A DNA stretch of 64,000 nucleotides from Owenia fusiformis (taxonomy: Eukaryota > Annelida > Polychaeta > Sabellida > Oweniidae): NCBI GenBank assembly GCA_903813345.2, contig CAIIXF020000003.1, forward strand, positions 24,007,248 to 24,071,247, read 5' to 3'. This document shows positions 23,253 to 34,600 of this stretch, in pieces. Both the position numbers and the translations under genes were made by a program. The notes under the pieces are model-generated. The model saw only the letters and a list, made by a program, of their open reading frames with translations. It made no database searches and had not been told where the DNA came from. Position 1 is the stretch's first letter. Each line of letters opens with the position of its first letter.

Positions 23253-24805
23253 CTGGATGTGGTGCTCGCCGACAGAGAAGCTCAATAGGACAGTGCCTCT
23301 TTCTGGACACTCATCAACTCGGACCACAGTACTAGAGTCAATCTTCAATTCACTGCTTACGTCTGCGCTGTCTCTGAAATCTTCCGTTCGTAGATCTTCA
23401 ACACGTTTTAACTCTCCATTTGCCAGTTCAATAATTGAGCCCTTCATAAAATGTGGCGGGTAATGTGGATGGGGGACGGGATACCGGGTTGGTTGTAAGG
23501 GTGGGGGTGGGGGTAAGGTGCTACTGTGTGGGGGTGCTGACATTGGGGCACCTGAGGGTAAACTATGACGGGCTCGTTTGCCTATGCTTGCCCCTGGTAG
23601 ATGTCTGGGTTCATCTCCTATGGTACCTTCAATGGCAATATCAGAGGGACGGGTCAATATTCTATGTTTTAGACTACCTTCCTTGCCGCTAGGAACTTCA
23701 TGCTTGGGCTCTTTTAGTATAGAATGTGGGGGTTTAACAGACGATATACTAGAACTATGTGTATGAGTATGTACATGGGGCTTTCCCAGCTCGCGATGGG
23801 GAGACCGAACTGGACCCCGTCGAGTGTCAATGTCACTTAATTTAGGTGACGTTTTTTGCTGCGTCTCCCTTTGTAGTCTATGTGGGTCAGATAATGAGTG
23901 GTGAGGCCCGGGGGCCATCATCTGTCTGTGCATTGCAGGGGGCCCCCCTGGGGATTCCTGCGGGGTGAGCATGCCCGCGGATGCAGACAGGGGGTATTGA
24001 GGTATATGCGATGCAGAAGAAATGTATGGTGAGCGAGGTAGTTGCTGCTGTGCATGCTGGGCCGCATGCTGCACCTGGCTGCCCATGCTGGCCAACATGG
24101 CGCTGTACGACTCCACATGCGGGAAATGTCCACCCGATAGCAGTGCCCCCTGGCTATAGGCACCAGAACTGGAGCCATATGGCTGATACAGGGCCTGGTA
24201 GGGGGAGGATAGACCAGCCAGGTGGGCAGACTGGCCACTGTATATGGCAGGAGAGTAAGGAGAGAGGGAGGAGGCAGTGGTGTATATTCCAGAGGGGTAT
24301 AACCTGCTGGCTGTAGGAGGGTCAGACACTGTCATAGGTGTGCGGAATACTGGACCCACACCCGATCCGGCAGCCAGTAATGACTCACTCTGCCTGGCTC
24401 CTTGTCCTTGTGAGACTGCTCCTTCCCCCAACCATGATAACGAATCACCACTACCCCCTCCACTACGGGTCATACTACTTCGCTCGCTGCCATTATTGCT
24501 CATTCGCTTCTCCTCCGTGACGCCACTAGCAGGTGACCGCTGACCTGCATTACTCTTATGAGGGCCAGATACAAGGCCGTTTATAGTCAAATCACGGACG
24601 TTACTGTTTTTATCTAAATTCCCGTTGCGGATGCTTTCTATGACAGCACTATGGTCTAATTCAGGATAATATTTTTGTACAAAGTTCGCAGCTTGCTTTT
24701 GATTGGCCCATACACTGTCAAATAGTTGGCGTGTGTGTAAGTCGTCAGATGGTGGCGTGGAGGCAAGCATAGATTCGGAACATAGTAGTGAGGAGGACTC
24801 GGGAC
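23253..24805 (-). CDS. ATXN1: Ataxin-1, large coding exon (N-terminal region to AXH first half)
   Basis: This exon runs from a TATTTGCAG acceptor to CAG|GTATTG. The frame is open from the first base; numbering here uses the methionine at 24770. Residues 1-437 are low-complexity, rich in S, P, G, H and Q. ESYSAMLASMGSQ (220-232) aligns with the human EAYSTLLANMGS segment just before the polyQ tract, and here only HAAQHAQQQ follows. KRARHSLP (398-405) may be an NLS and PPPPP lies near 420-424. The AXH domain begins at PPHFMKGSIIELANGEL (about 438) and continues through VEDLRTEDF and LKIDSSTVVR to GEHHIQ (506), where the intron enters. The start is unresolved: the 24770 ATG has T at -3, an out-of-frame ATG lies at 24783, and the upstream 35 nt are open, so a further 5' coding exon is possible. 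It joins the exon at 19705 to give at least 709 residues. Confidence 0.93.
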
Positions 24806-25735
24806 CTGCAAATACACAAAGAAAATAGTTTAGATAAAAATAGTCCCAGCTCCTGACTGATCGTGACTTCTAACAATAACTGTATAATTTACAAATATAT
24901 TTAATATGTAAGTTACAACATAACATATATTAATTAACATTAAACTAGAAACATGTTGAAAAAACACCCTTGTTGTATATTACTTCACATAACACACAAA
25001 GCTGAAAAACACATGTTTATAGGTATAAATAACAACTCACATAATACACAGAAAATACTATTTGATAAAGAACTGCTGAAAACCACCATTTGATATAACT
25101 GATGAAAATAGACATTTAATCACCTGAAATGAAAAACCTGGAGAACTCTTAATAAAACAAAACAACAATTTGTGTAAGTAATAAGTCTGACTATGAGATA
25201 TAATAACATTCGGATGCCTTGTATCATGACCTCCAGATGTGCCAAAAGCAAACTCTCCTATATCAGTCTCAAAATATAACTTAATAAGAGATGGTCATTT
25301 AGAAATGTAAGCACAGAAGTTATTTTTCTTTGCAATCCTGATTATTTGAGCTGTATCCAGAGAAAACTGTCTAAGAACAAGACAATACAAATAAGATACA
25401 TTTCCAATCCATATTTTGAAAGTTTGGATTTTAAATAGATGACATGTATTATTTCATCTTTATTTTAAAGATGTTAATTCCGTAGCTATATACATGAAGT
25501 ACAAAACCATGAGATGTCATCACATAAGCCTTATTTCTATGTTGATATCAACATAATGTTAATTCTAAAAATAAAATAAAAAATTCTCACATCCGAACTT
25601 ATATAAATGTAAAATAGCTTACTCTCTAATTAACAGGACTGTGACATCCTATTTCATAACATCCTAACTTTTGCTAACACTCTCATGTAACTACATTTAC
25701 TGGATATTAATCTACTAATTAAAACATGATATATA

Positions 25736-25930
25736 TACAGTAAGACCTGTATGAAAGAACACTTTTCCTTTCTATTTGGTACAACTCTCCTTTCTGTTTG
25801 GAACACCAATCCTTTCCATTTGGAACACCTCTCTTTTCTATTTGGAACACTTTTCAACATGCAACAGTTCTTAAAAGAAACAAGTGTCTAATAGAAATGA
25901 ACGTGTAAAATGAACCCTCTCTATAAAGAA
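25736..25930. mobile_element. TACAGTAAGACC element with internal repeats (one end)
   Basis: The left end TACAGTAAGACCTGTATG matches the left ends at 41850, 56253 and 61922. It is followed by short repeats built on TTTCTATTTGGAACACTT and CCTTTCCATTTGGAACACC. No right terminal repeat is visible, so the right border is a guess. TA-flanked CAGTAAAACC ends recall the pogo/Tigger branch of Tc1/mariner elements. Confidence 0.55.
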
Positions 25931-26074
25931 CATGAAAAAAAACTGGGCCCAAAATATTTTGAGGGAAAAAAGGCATTAAGACCTTTTTGGTTATAACCAA
26001 GCCTTTTAAGGCCTTATTTTTTAATTTCAGGCTAAATTTTGAAGAAAATGGGCCTCAAAATTTTTTCCCCTGCA

Positions 26075-26150
26075 AGCGCCGAAGTTTTTTTTCTCTGACC
26101 TGAAATTTGGGCCCCCCCTTGTTGGTTCCCAGATCCGCCCCTATCACTGG
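26075..26150. mobile_element. Possible DNA-transposon end (GGGGCGGATCTGGG)
   Basis: Read on the minus strand the segment gives AGGGGCGGATCTGGGAACCA and then a G-rich run (GGGGGGCCC). This resembles the GGGGCGGATC(C/T)(A/G)GG terminal sequence that I recall from DNA elements in many invertebrate genomes. Only one end is visible. Confidence 0.35.
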
Positions 26151-26267
26151 CTGTTATTGTACAGATAATAAAATCGTCATACCCTAAAATTTTTGATTAT
26201 TTCTTGCTTAATATTAAAACAGGTACTATATTACAAGAATCGAGTTATCCTTTATCCTTATAGAGTC

Positions 26268-26475
26268 CCTACAATAGGACTCATTTTCCCAATAATAGGA
26301 CTCATAGTCCAAATAATAGGACTTAATTCCCAATAATGGGACTCATATTCCCATAATGGGACTTATGTCCCAATAATGGGACTTATAGTCCCAATAATAG
26401 GATTCATATTCCTAATAATGGGACTCAAATTCTCAATAATGGGTAAATAGGACTCATATTCTTAATAATGGGACT
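26268..26475. repeat. 20-bp repeat (CCAATAATGGGACTCATATT), about 10 copies
   Basis: Variants of CAATAATAGGACTCATAGTC and CCAATAATGGGACTTATGTC are stacked with few indels in the presumed 5' intron of ATXN1. Confidence 0.88.
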
Positions 26476-27527
26476 CTACAACATTTAATAATCAAAATAG
26501 TCCAAACATTCCATTATTATATTAAACTAAACATTTCTATCTAATGTAGGATTCATCAAATCACAATTTATTTTTTCATTCATAGTATCAAGTTACTTGA
26601 CCAATAATGAGCAAAACTAATGAATTGATCTGGACGATATATCTAATATGAGACTGTCCATTTACTCAAATGGATGTGTAGGTGTATCTCTTATACACCC
26701 ATATTGTCATTTTTCCTCTTAGCTACTATTACATTCTGCCTCAAATTATATCAAACAAATTAATAAAATACATTCATGATATTTCAGTAACTCAAAGAGA
26801 TATAAACATATCCTGATGTAAAGATATTCACTGATATTCTAAGATTAGTTGTACCATATATAAAAACACACACCTTTAATAATATGTGTTAAATCCCCAC
26901 CTGCATCTGATGTATATCCTATATTGCTCTCTTTGATTTAATGCTTGTTATCATATATGCCGCCTAATATGTGAATATCCTATACAGCTTTAACACCAGC
27001 TGACCTTATAGCAAACCTATTACAGCATTATAATTAATATAATAAAAACAACTGGTCATTTCAATCTATAACACACTGACTGTCTCAAACCAATATAAGA
27101 TAGCATCACTGGTCATCTCAATCCATTATATGATAACATAACTGGTTGTAAATTTATAATATGATAACATAATTGGTCATCTCAATACATTATATGATAA
27201 CATAACTGGTTGTAAATTTATTATATGATAACACTAGACAACAGCAACGCCAAAGCATAGCAAATCCTATTGAACAGCCATGGCTGGCATTTTTACAAAC
27301 AAAGTATATAGCAAAAATGGCAGCCATTTTCCAAAATGGCCACCTTCTACCAAAAGAGTGCCATGCTTATAGTATTCACACACCAAATTTGAACAAAATC
27401 GCTACACTACTTTTCGAGTTAAAAGTAAAATATATTTGATAAAACAACTAGTCATCCTATTTTTCCAATATAATTACAGACCTAGCCATGCCAAATTTAA
27501 TTAAAGCACTAGAAAAAGTTCAATAAA

Positions 27528-29415
27528 TGCATACAATGCACCTATAAAAGTATATAATGCACCAAAAGATGTGCTTAATACACCAAGAAATAAGTGCAAT
27601 ACACCAATAGATGTGTACAATAGACAAAATAGGTGTGAACAATGTACCTATAGATATGTTCAATGCACCAATAGATAACTGGATTGTACCAATAAAGGTA
27701 TATAATAAACCCATAGATGTGTTTAATGCAGTAATAGATAACTACATCGTACCAATAAATGTGTATGAAGCACCCATAGATGTTTTTAATGCCCCAATAG
27801 ATAACTACAATGTTCCAATTGATGTGTACGATGCACCGATATATGTGTTTAAGGCACCAACAGATAATTACAACGTTACAATTGATGTGTATGATGTACC
27901 CATAGATGTGTTTAATGCACCAATAGATAACTACAATGTACCAATAAATGTGTATGAAGCACCTATAAATGTGTTTAATGCACCACTAGATAACTACAAT
28001 GTTCCAATTGATGTGTACGATGCACCCATAAATGTGTTTAATGCACCACTAGATAACTACAATGTTCCAATTGATGTGTACGATGCACCCATAAATGTGT
28101 TTAATGCACCAATAGATAACTACAATGTTTCAATGGATGTGTACGATGTACCATAGATGTGTTTAATGCCCCAACAGATAACTACAATGTACCAATAAAT
28201 GTGCATGAAGTGCCCATAGATGTGTTTAATGCACCAATAGATAACTACAATGTTCCAATTGATGTGTATGAAGCACCCATAGATGTTTTTAATGCCCCAA
28301 AAGATAACTACAATGTTCCAATTGATGTGTACGATGTACCCATAGATGTGTTTAATGCCCCAACAGATAACTACAATGTACCAATAAATGTGTATGAAGT
28401 GCCCATAGATGTGTTTAATGCACCAATAGATAACTACAATGTTCCAATTGATGTGTATGAAGCACCCATAGATGTTTTTAATGCCCCAAAAGATAACTAC
28501 AATGTTCCAATTGATGTGTACGATGTACCCATAGATGTGTTTAATGCCCCAACAGATAACTACAATGTACCAATAAATGTGTATGAAGTGCCCATAGATG
28601 TGTTTAATGCACCAATAGATAACTACAATGTTCCAATTGATGTGTACGATGTACCCATAGATGTGTTTAATGCCCCAAAAGATAACTACAATGTTCCAAT
28701 TGATGTGTATGATGCACCCATAGATGTGTTTAATGCACCAATAGATAACTACAATGTACCAATAAATGTGTATGATGCACCCATAGATGTGTTTAATGCC
28801 CCAACAGATAACTACAATGTACCAATAAATGTGTATGAAGCACCCATAGATGTGTTTAATGCACCAAAAAGATAACTACAATGTTCCAATTGATGTGTAC
28901 GATGCACCCATAGATGTGTTTAATGCCCCAACAGATAACTACAATGTACCAATAAATGTGTATGAAGCACCCATAGATGTGTTTAATGCACCAATAGATA
29001 ACTACATCGTACCAATAAATGTGTATGAAGCACCCATAGATGTTTTTAATGCCCTAATAGATAACTACAATGTTCCAATTGATGTGTACGATGCACCCAT
29101 AAATGTGTTTAATGCACCAATAGATAACTACAATGTTTCAATGGATGTGTACGATGTACCCATAGATGTGTTTAATGCCCCAACAGATAACTACAATGTT
29201 CTAATAAATGTGTATGAAGCACCCATAGATGTCTTTAATGCACCAATAGATAACTACAATGTTCCAATAAATGTGTATGAAGCACCCATAGATGTGTTTA
29301 ATGCACCAATAGATAACTACAATGTACCAATAAATGTGTATGAAGCACCCATAGATGTGTTTAATGCACCAATAGATAACTACAATGTTACAACGAATGT
29401 GTACAATGCACTCGT
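27528..29415. repeat. 21-bp minisatellite organised as 63-bp higher-order units
   Basis: The base unit AATGCACCAATAGATGTGTA plus one base (21 bp) is visible in the diverged left edge. From about 27700 it is locked into a 63-bp trimer, roughly 27 copies. Because 63 is a multiple of three, the + strand has a long stop-free frame reading heptads of the form (N/D/E)(A/V)PI(D/N)(V/N)(Y/F), e.g. NAPIDNY, NVPINVY, EAPIDVF. The frame is broken by a one-base loss near 28153 and restored by a one-base gain near 28867. Variation mixes silent changes (GCA/GCC, TAC/TAT) with replacements (I/T/K). No exon boundaries, promoter or homologue is recognisable, so I class it as non-coding with low certainty. Confidence 0.9.
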
Positions 29416-31080
29416 ACATTTAGCAGATAGCTCTAAATCATTTCCCAAGCTGAGATATTTTAATTCACATTTTGCCAACATTTGGTGAGAGTGGGTATTA
29501 CTCTGGTAATTAAACACTACGAGGCCTTTGGGGGCTTCCCTTTCAAAAACATGGCTTTCTATGAGTCAGGAAAAAGTAGAAAAGGAAATGATAAAATAAA
29601 ACATTAAACCAAAATAAAAATATATTTTTACAAAATACAACCTACATACCTTAAAGCTTATGAAGAATTTTAAAAGCAGGTTACGGCAGGCAATTATTAA
29701 AACAATATGTCATGATTCTACTATAAATTATTCTAAACTCAGGATATCTCCTCTTATTTAACAGAGGTAAAATTCCTCGCAATTTGATTGGTCCATGTCA
29801 CTGAAATATATTCTGATTTTCATCCCTTGGGATGCAAAATCAGTATTACACTACTGACATAACTGTCTCATGTCCCACTATTATTTTGAAGTTTAGTTCA
29901 GCATCTTCTGTTGAGACAACATTTAAAAGACCATATATGTCTAATGTCATTGAATGAAAACATTATTCAATGATTTCTCATAAAATAAAGAAAACATTAC
30001 ACCTGAGTGGTCTATGAGACGCCATTGAATAACTTACATTATTACATCACTGTCAAGTTTGTAATTTGTATGAATTATTAAAATTGAGTCACATGACATG
30101 GAAGATCATGTGATATTCAAAAACCCATGGCACTTTCACCAGATGTAATTCCACTAGTCCTTTGGCCTTCAAGAATATAATTTGTGAAAAATGCCTAGGT
30201 TTTCACCGAAATTAGATAAAAACATTTTTATATAATATACCTCCTGGCTTTTCAGGGTTAGACGTATGTACTGTACTCAAGATATTCATTGGCTATAAAT
30301 CTAATTTGGGTGGATTACGAGAAGATAACCCATTAATAAACAACATATTTAATACTAGTCAATGTCAGGTTAAGAGAAGCTTTCTGGTAATAAGTTGTAT
30401 ATAACTTACTTAAGTGAATCAATTTGTGTTGTATCAAACATCGGTCATTTAATATGGATATCTCATAATTCTCTTCTATTGAATTTGGGTATTATATGGT
30501 CTAATATGGTCTAACGCCATCCACAACTGTGTATTGATTTGAACATTCATGCCATCATAGGTTCCTAAAACCTAAATTCCTTGATATTTACAGGCAAAAG
30601 ATTTATTTTCAGTCCAGGCAACTTATCAATAACTTTTTATACAGAAAATTTTCATAAATTTTGTCTTACCTTTTAAGCTTACTTAAAATCCCTGACATTT
30701 CCATGACACATTTCATTATTTTGAAATTCACTTGCATTTAAGGCCCTTTTTGACCCATTTTCAAAATTTCCCTTATATTTTAAGCCATTTCAGACCCTGA
30801 TTTCAAAATCCCCTTAACATTTTAGGGCCTTTTTGACCTCATTCCGAAATCTCCCTTATATTTTAGGCTCTTCTGACCCGATTTCAAAATTATCTGACAT
30901 TAATTCCAGGTACTTCAAAAAATCAATTTCCGGTTCTGGAGTAACTCAGCCATGTTTTGAAAATAAAATAGAAGCAAATGAACAAATTAGAGACAAGATC
31001 AGTGTTATTTCAGTGTTGTCCAAATAAAAATTGTGCCATGGGTGTAAACTCTGTAATTTCTTCAAAAATTCTCAAAGTAC
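29416..31080. other. No gene; AT-rich flank with a C-rich repeat
   Basis: No supported exon. At about 30690-30935 a ~60-bp degenerate repeat occurs (annotated separately). Two minus-strand donor-like sites (near 29650 and 30668) have no open frame of interest next to them. Confidence 0.4.
30690..30935. repeat. Degenerate ~60-bp repeat (GGCCCTTTTTGACCC)
   Basis: About four diverged copies carry AAGGCCCTTTTTGACCCATT, then TTCAAAATTTCCCTTATATT. Boundaries are approximate. Confidence 0.7.
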
Positions 31081-31686
31081 TAGAAACGGCAACTCCAGGG
31101 ACTAGTCAATCCCAATGAACAATATATAAATCATGAATCTGTACAGTCACAATGTAATATTTACCATCTACTCTTCCCTTCAATAAATATTTGAGATCTT
31201 TATAGTATCATGGAACCATACTTTCAAGATAACTCTAAGTAATGCCGAATTCCTGCTCTAGGTAGCCATTTTGAATTTTCTGAGGCACAAATCAGAAAAA
31301 AACAGACGGACAGATGGACGGACAGATGGAGGCATTCCCTATATCCCTCCGAACTTTGTTCGATGGGATAAAAACACAGTATATATGTGAAATGGATAGA
31401 TGTTGTACCAACATTTCAAATAATAATATTTCTTATTTTTGTTTACAATGAAAAACATAAGATTTTTGCGAAAAAATTCCTGCCATTTTTAAACTGATGG
31501 CCAACTTGAAAAAAAAATGTTTGCCTAAAACTATTCACCAATATACATCTTTCCACCAAATATGAAGAAAATCTGTCAACTTAAGTATTCGAGTTATCTT
31601 CCGACAGACAGACGGTCGGACTGATGGACTGACTGATGAACAGACGGATGCCAGTTTAAAAATGGCAGGAACTTCGTTTGTTGGGA
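31081..31686. mobile_element. Dispersed element, second copy of the family at 59419-60226
   Basis: It starts TAGAAACGGCAACTCC and shares with 59419-60226, in the same order, TCACAATGTAATATTTACCA, AACATAAGATTTTTGCG, TCCTGCCATTTTTAAACTG and CACCAATATACATCTTTCCA, plus a (GACA/GACGGA)-rich 3' part and an end reading TTCGTT(T/C)G(T/A)TGGGATAA. An inner copy of the GACGGACAGATGGACGG/TTCGATGGGATAA end at ~31300-31375 suggests a compound structure of two related halves. I see no transposase-like frame, so it is non-autonomous. Confidence 0.75.
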
Positions 31687-34600
31687 TAAATATGATGCAA
31701 CTGTCCCGTGTGCATCTCACTCTCAGTAAGTGTAGTGCCTGTCTTTAACTGGATGAATGCATTCTTAGCTGCTAACATTTAATTTTCTACGAAAAGTTGA
31801 TGTAACAATTTGTCTTTTAACTCCTCATGGGATATGTACATGAGAAGACGTGACTTATTAAGGTTAATACTCGGAATGTAGGAGATCCATTCAACCTACA
31901 TTATGGCTTTAGCCATTATGGGTTTACAAATTCCAGCTTTAGATATTTATGGGTTCAGACTAGGGATAAGCATATAACCTATAGTATTTATCTATAAATT
32001 CATCAATAGACCAGATAATATGGTGAAGTGAATTTTAAGAACATCAAGATTTAGATACATAGCCTGCATTAGGTTTTTGAAAGAAAAGCAAGTCTGCATC
32101 AAATTGAAACGTTTATCCAGTCTACCACCAAGTCTCTCGACCCCACCCTCCCCATCTACTTCTGTAAAGGCAAGGTGTGTTGTGTGGTCCCAAAGCCAGG
32201 CTCGAGGCATTGATAGGTTTAACAAATAAATGGTGACGTCTAAATATTTTGAAAAAAGCGTTGATGTGATCATTTGCAGTATTCTGATGTTATCTTTGAA
32301 ATAAGAATGGTGATGACAATTTGACATGTAAGAAGATTACGGTCATAACCTTGTTTTATTGTGCTTCTTAAATATGATACAACTCGAACAATAAGCCTGC
32401 CAGAACGTGTGAAAGTTCATTCAATTGTGAGACTTGTTTATCAAAAGTATTTATGATAACGCCTTAATACAGGATACGAACATGATAAATACGATAAACA
32501 CAATAAACGCAACGTTTATGACTCTAATGCAAGTTTCATATTTGCTGCTTTAAACGCTAATGAATGGAAGTTAAATGTATTTTGGTTTGAATTGAGTAAC
32601 CTAAATGAATATTTTTATGAGGCACTGCTCTAGGCACCAATCGATAATGACATTATATAAGTTTTTAGCAAACTAGCATTCATTTATATAAAGTGTCCCA
32701 GACAAAACAATCAATTCAATCACTATGGCAACAAAACAAACATTTCCTTATATAGTCAGCACAAACAAAAATTACACAATCAATATAATCATTATGTCAA
32801 ACAAACAAAAATGCAATGAATATGCTATATTTATGACAAACAATCAAAAATAATATAAATCAACATAATGACAAGCAAGCAACAAGCAATCAATATATAA
32901 TATGAAATAAAATCCTCCAATCACATTATCATTGTTCTAAGTCCGCTAAACAAGACATATAACACATTGATAAATGGTCGAGACTTAAGTATGATTATAC
33001 TCTAAGAAGCAGGCCACGATTAGCTAACTTAATTACGCATAGCAGATAAGGACAGTTGTATAGTATAGGTAGAGAAGATGACATATTAAAACCCTTGGCA
33101 TCACAGTAATGACTTTTCGTCTCACAAAGGTGTTAATGCGTACACAATAGAAATTGAATAGCCAGACACAATAAGTGATTCCAGATCTAATGCGGTTAAC
33201 GTACGTCCCTTACAGAAGCACAATGTGATGAAATTAATTAATGAAACATAATGTCACGTAAATGACCATTAGGATAATATTATAAAATCTTTTTCCAGCT
33301 ATCCAATTTTATAATTGTTTGCGATATAAATCATAAACATTAGTCAGAGTACTTAACTTGGGTATTTTTTTCCATTGAATCATGTGGCTTGTTCTACTGG
33401 ATTAAATATGCATAGGCATCATAAATTAACTATACTATACCTACATTTCAGCCATTCAAAGATTGTTAATTGGTATTAACTTATTTTTAATAAAAAACAC
33501 TTGTTTACAATTTTAAATTGCTGGTTTTAGTTGTTTGGGTATGTTTGTGTTGTTCAAATGTCTATAGTCATAAAGAATTCAAAGCATGTTTCAGTTGTAC
33601 TAAGGGTTTCAACTTTACGCAAAGACAATTCAACAACAAGGCATTAACATATCAAAATGTCACCACCTTTGAAAACTGTAACACCTGATACGATGTAAAC
33701 CCAAAATGTAGAAGCAAAATACTGTCATCACAAAAAAGTTGAGGTTGAAATGGAATTTAACATAAGAGGTATTCACCAAAACAGGCTTATCAAGATATAG
33801 ATATTCATACAATGTTCGAAGCATCCCAATAATTTCAAATCAATCCACCAAGTGGTTTGCATTGAAAAATGTTAAGGAGATTTTGCTCCAGAAAATGGTT
33901 AGATACAAAATGGCTGGCTTAAATTTCTCCAATATTCTAGATCTGAAAGTTTCAAATCGACTGATCAAACTTTTAACTTGGAAATATGTAGTCAAGGAAG
34001 CCCGGGCATGGAAGTAAGGGAAAATCCAAATTGGCCACGTTTAAAATTGATCTCACATGCCTAAAACCAATCAGTTCTAGATTTCTATTCTGAGAAACAT
34101 TCCTGAAAATTTCGAATCAATCCGTCAAGCAGACATCGATAAGTGAGACACCTCAGTTAACTGTCCACCAACATAACCAATTCCAATACTGTACTTTCTT
34201 ATGAATGGCACAAATCACATTGAGGCTTACATGATTATGCAACTTGATGACGATTTTCTTAGAAAAGAACATCAGTTCATTAATTCTACAATATCTCTCT
34301 AATAAAGAACAAGTACACATGGCCCAAATATAAAAAATAAGGTCTATTGGTATACCAGAATGCATATAGAATTCTTGGCTCTCTGCGACAGTTTTTTTTA
34401 CGACAAAGTCAAAAACTAGTAACACTCTCAAGATACATGACAGTTAAAAGAATCTGTTTATCTAAACTACGAATTTTAGACAAAATATATCCATGTCCAT
34501 AAACAAGTTACAGACAGTCAGTAAATATTGTCATATTATTTTAACCCAACCATTAGGGCCAGGAAAATGGTTCGAGCAGTTCAGAAATAAAAGCAATGCA

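Larger units (their letters stand above)
24806..27527. other. ATXN1 5' intron or flank; no exon found
   Basis: AT-rich sequence with several repeat fragments annotated separately (25736, 26075, 26268). Near 27090-27235 the phrase ATATGATAACATAACTGG recurs three to four times. A stretch at 27240-27420 containing AAAATGGCAGCCATTTTCC resembles dispersed elements of marine invertebrates, but its ends are not visible. No exon with the required phase-1 end was found. Confidence 0.4.

Noticed and set aside
23453-24543. Several open frames antisense to, or in another frame of, the large ATXN1 exon
   Set aside because: These are by-products of the long GC-richer coding exon. The minus-strand frame with the AXH domain is clearly the real one.
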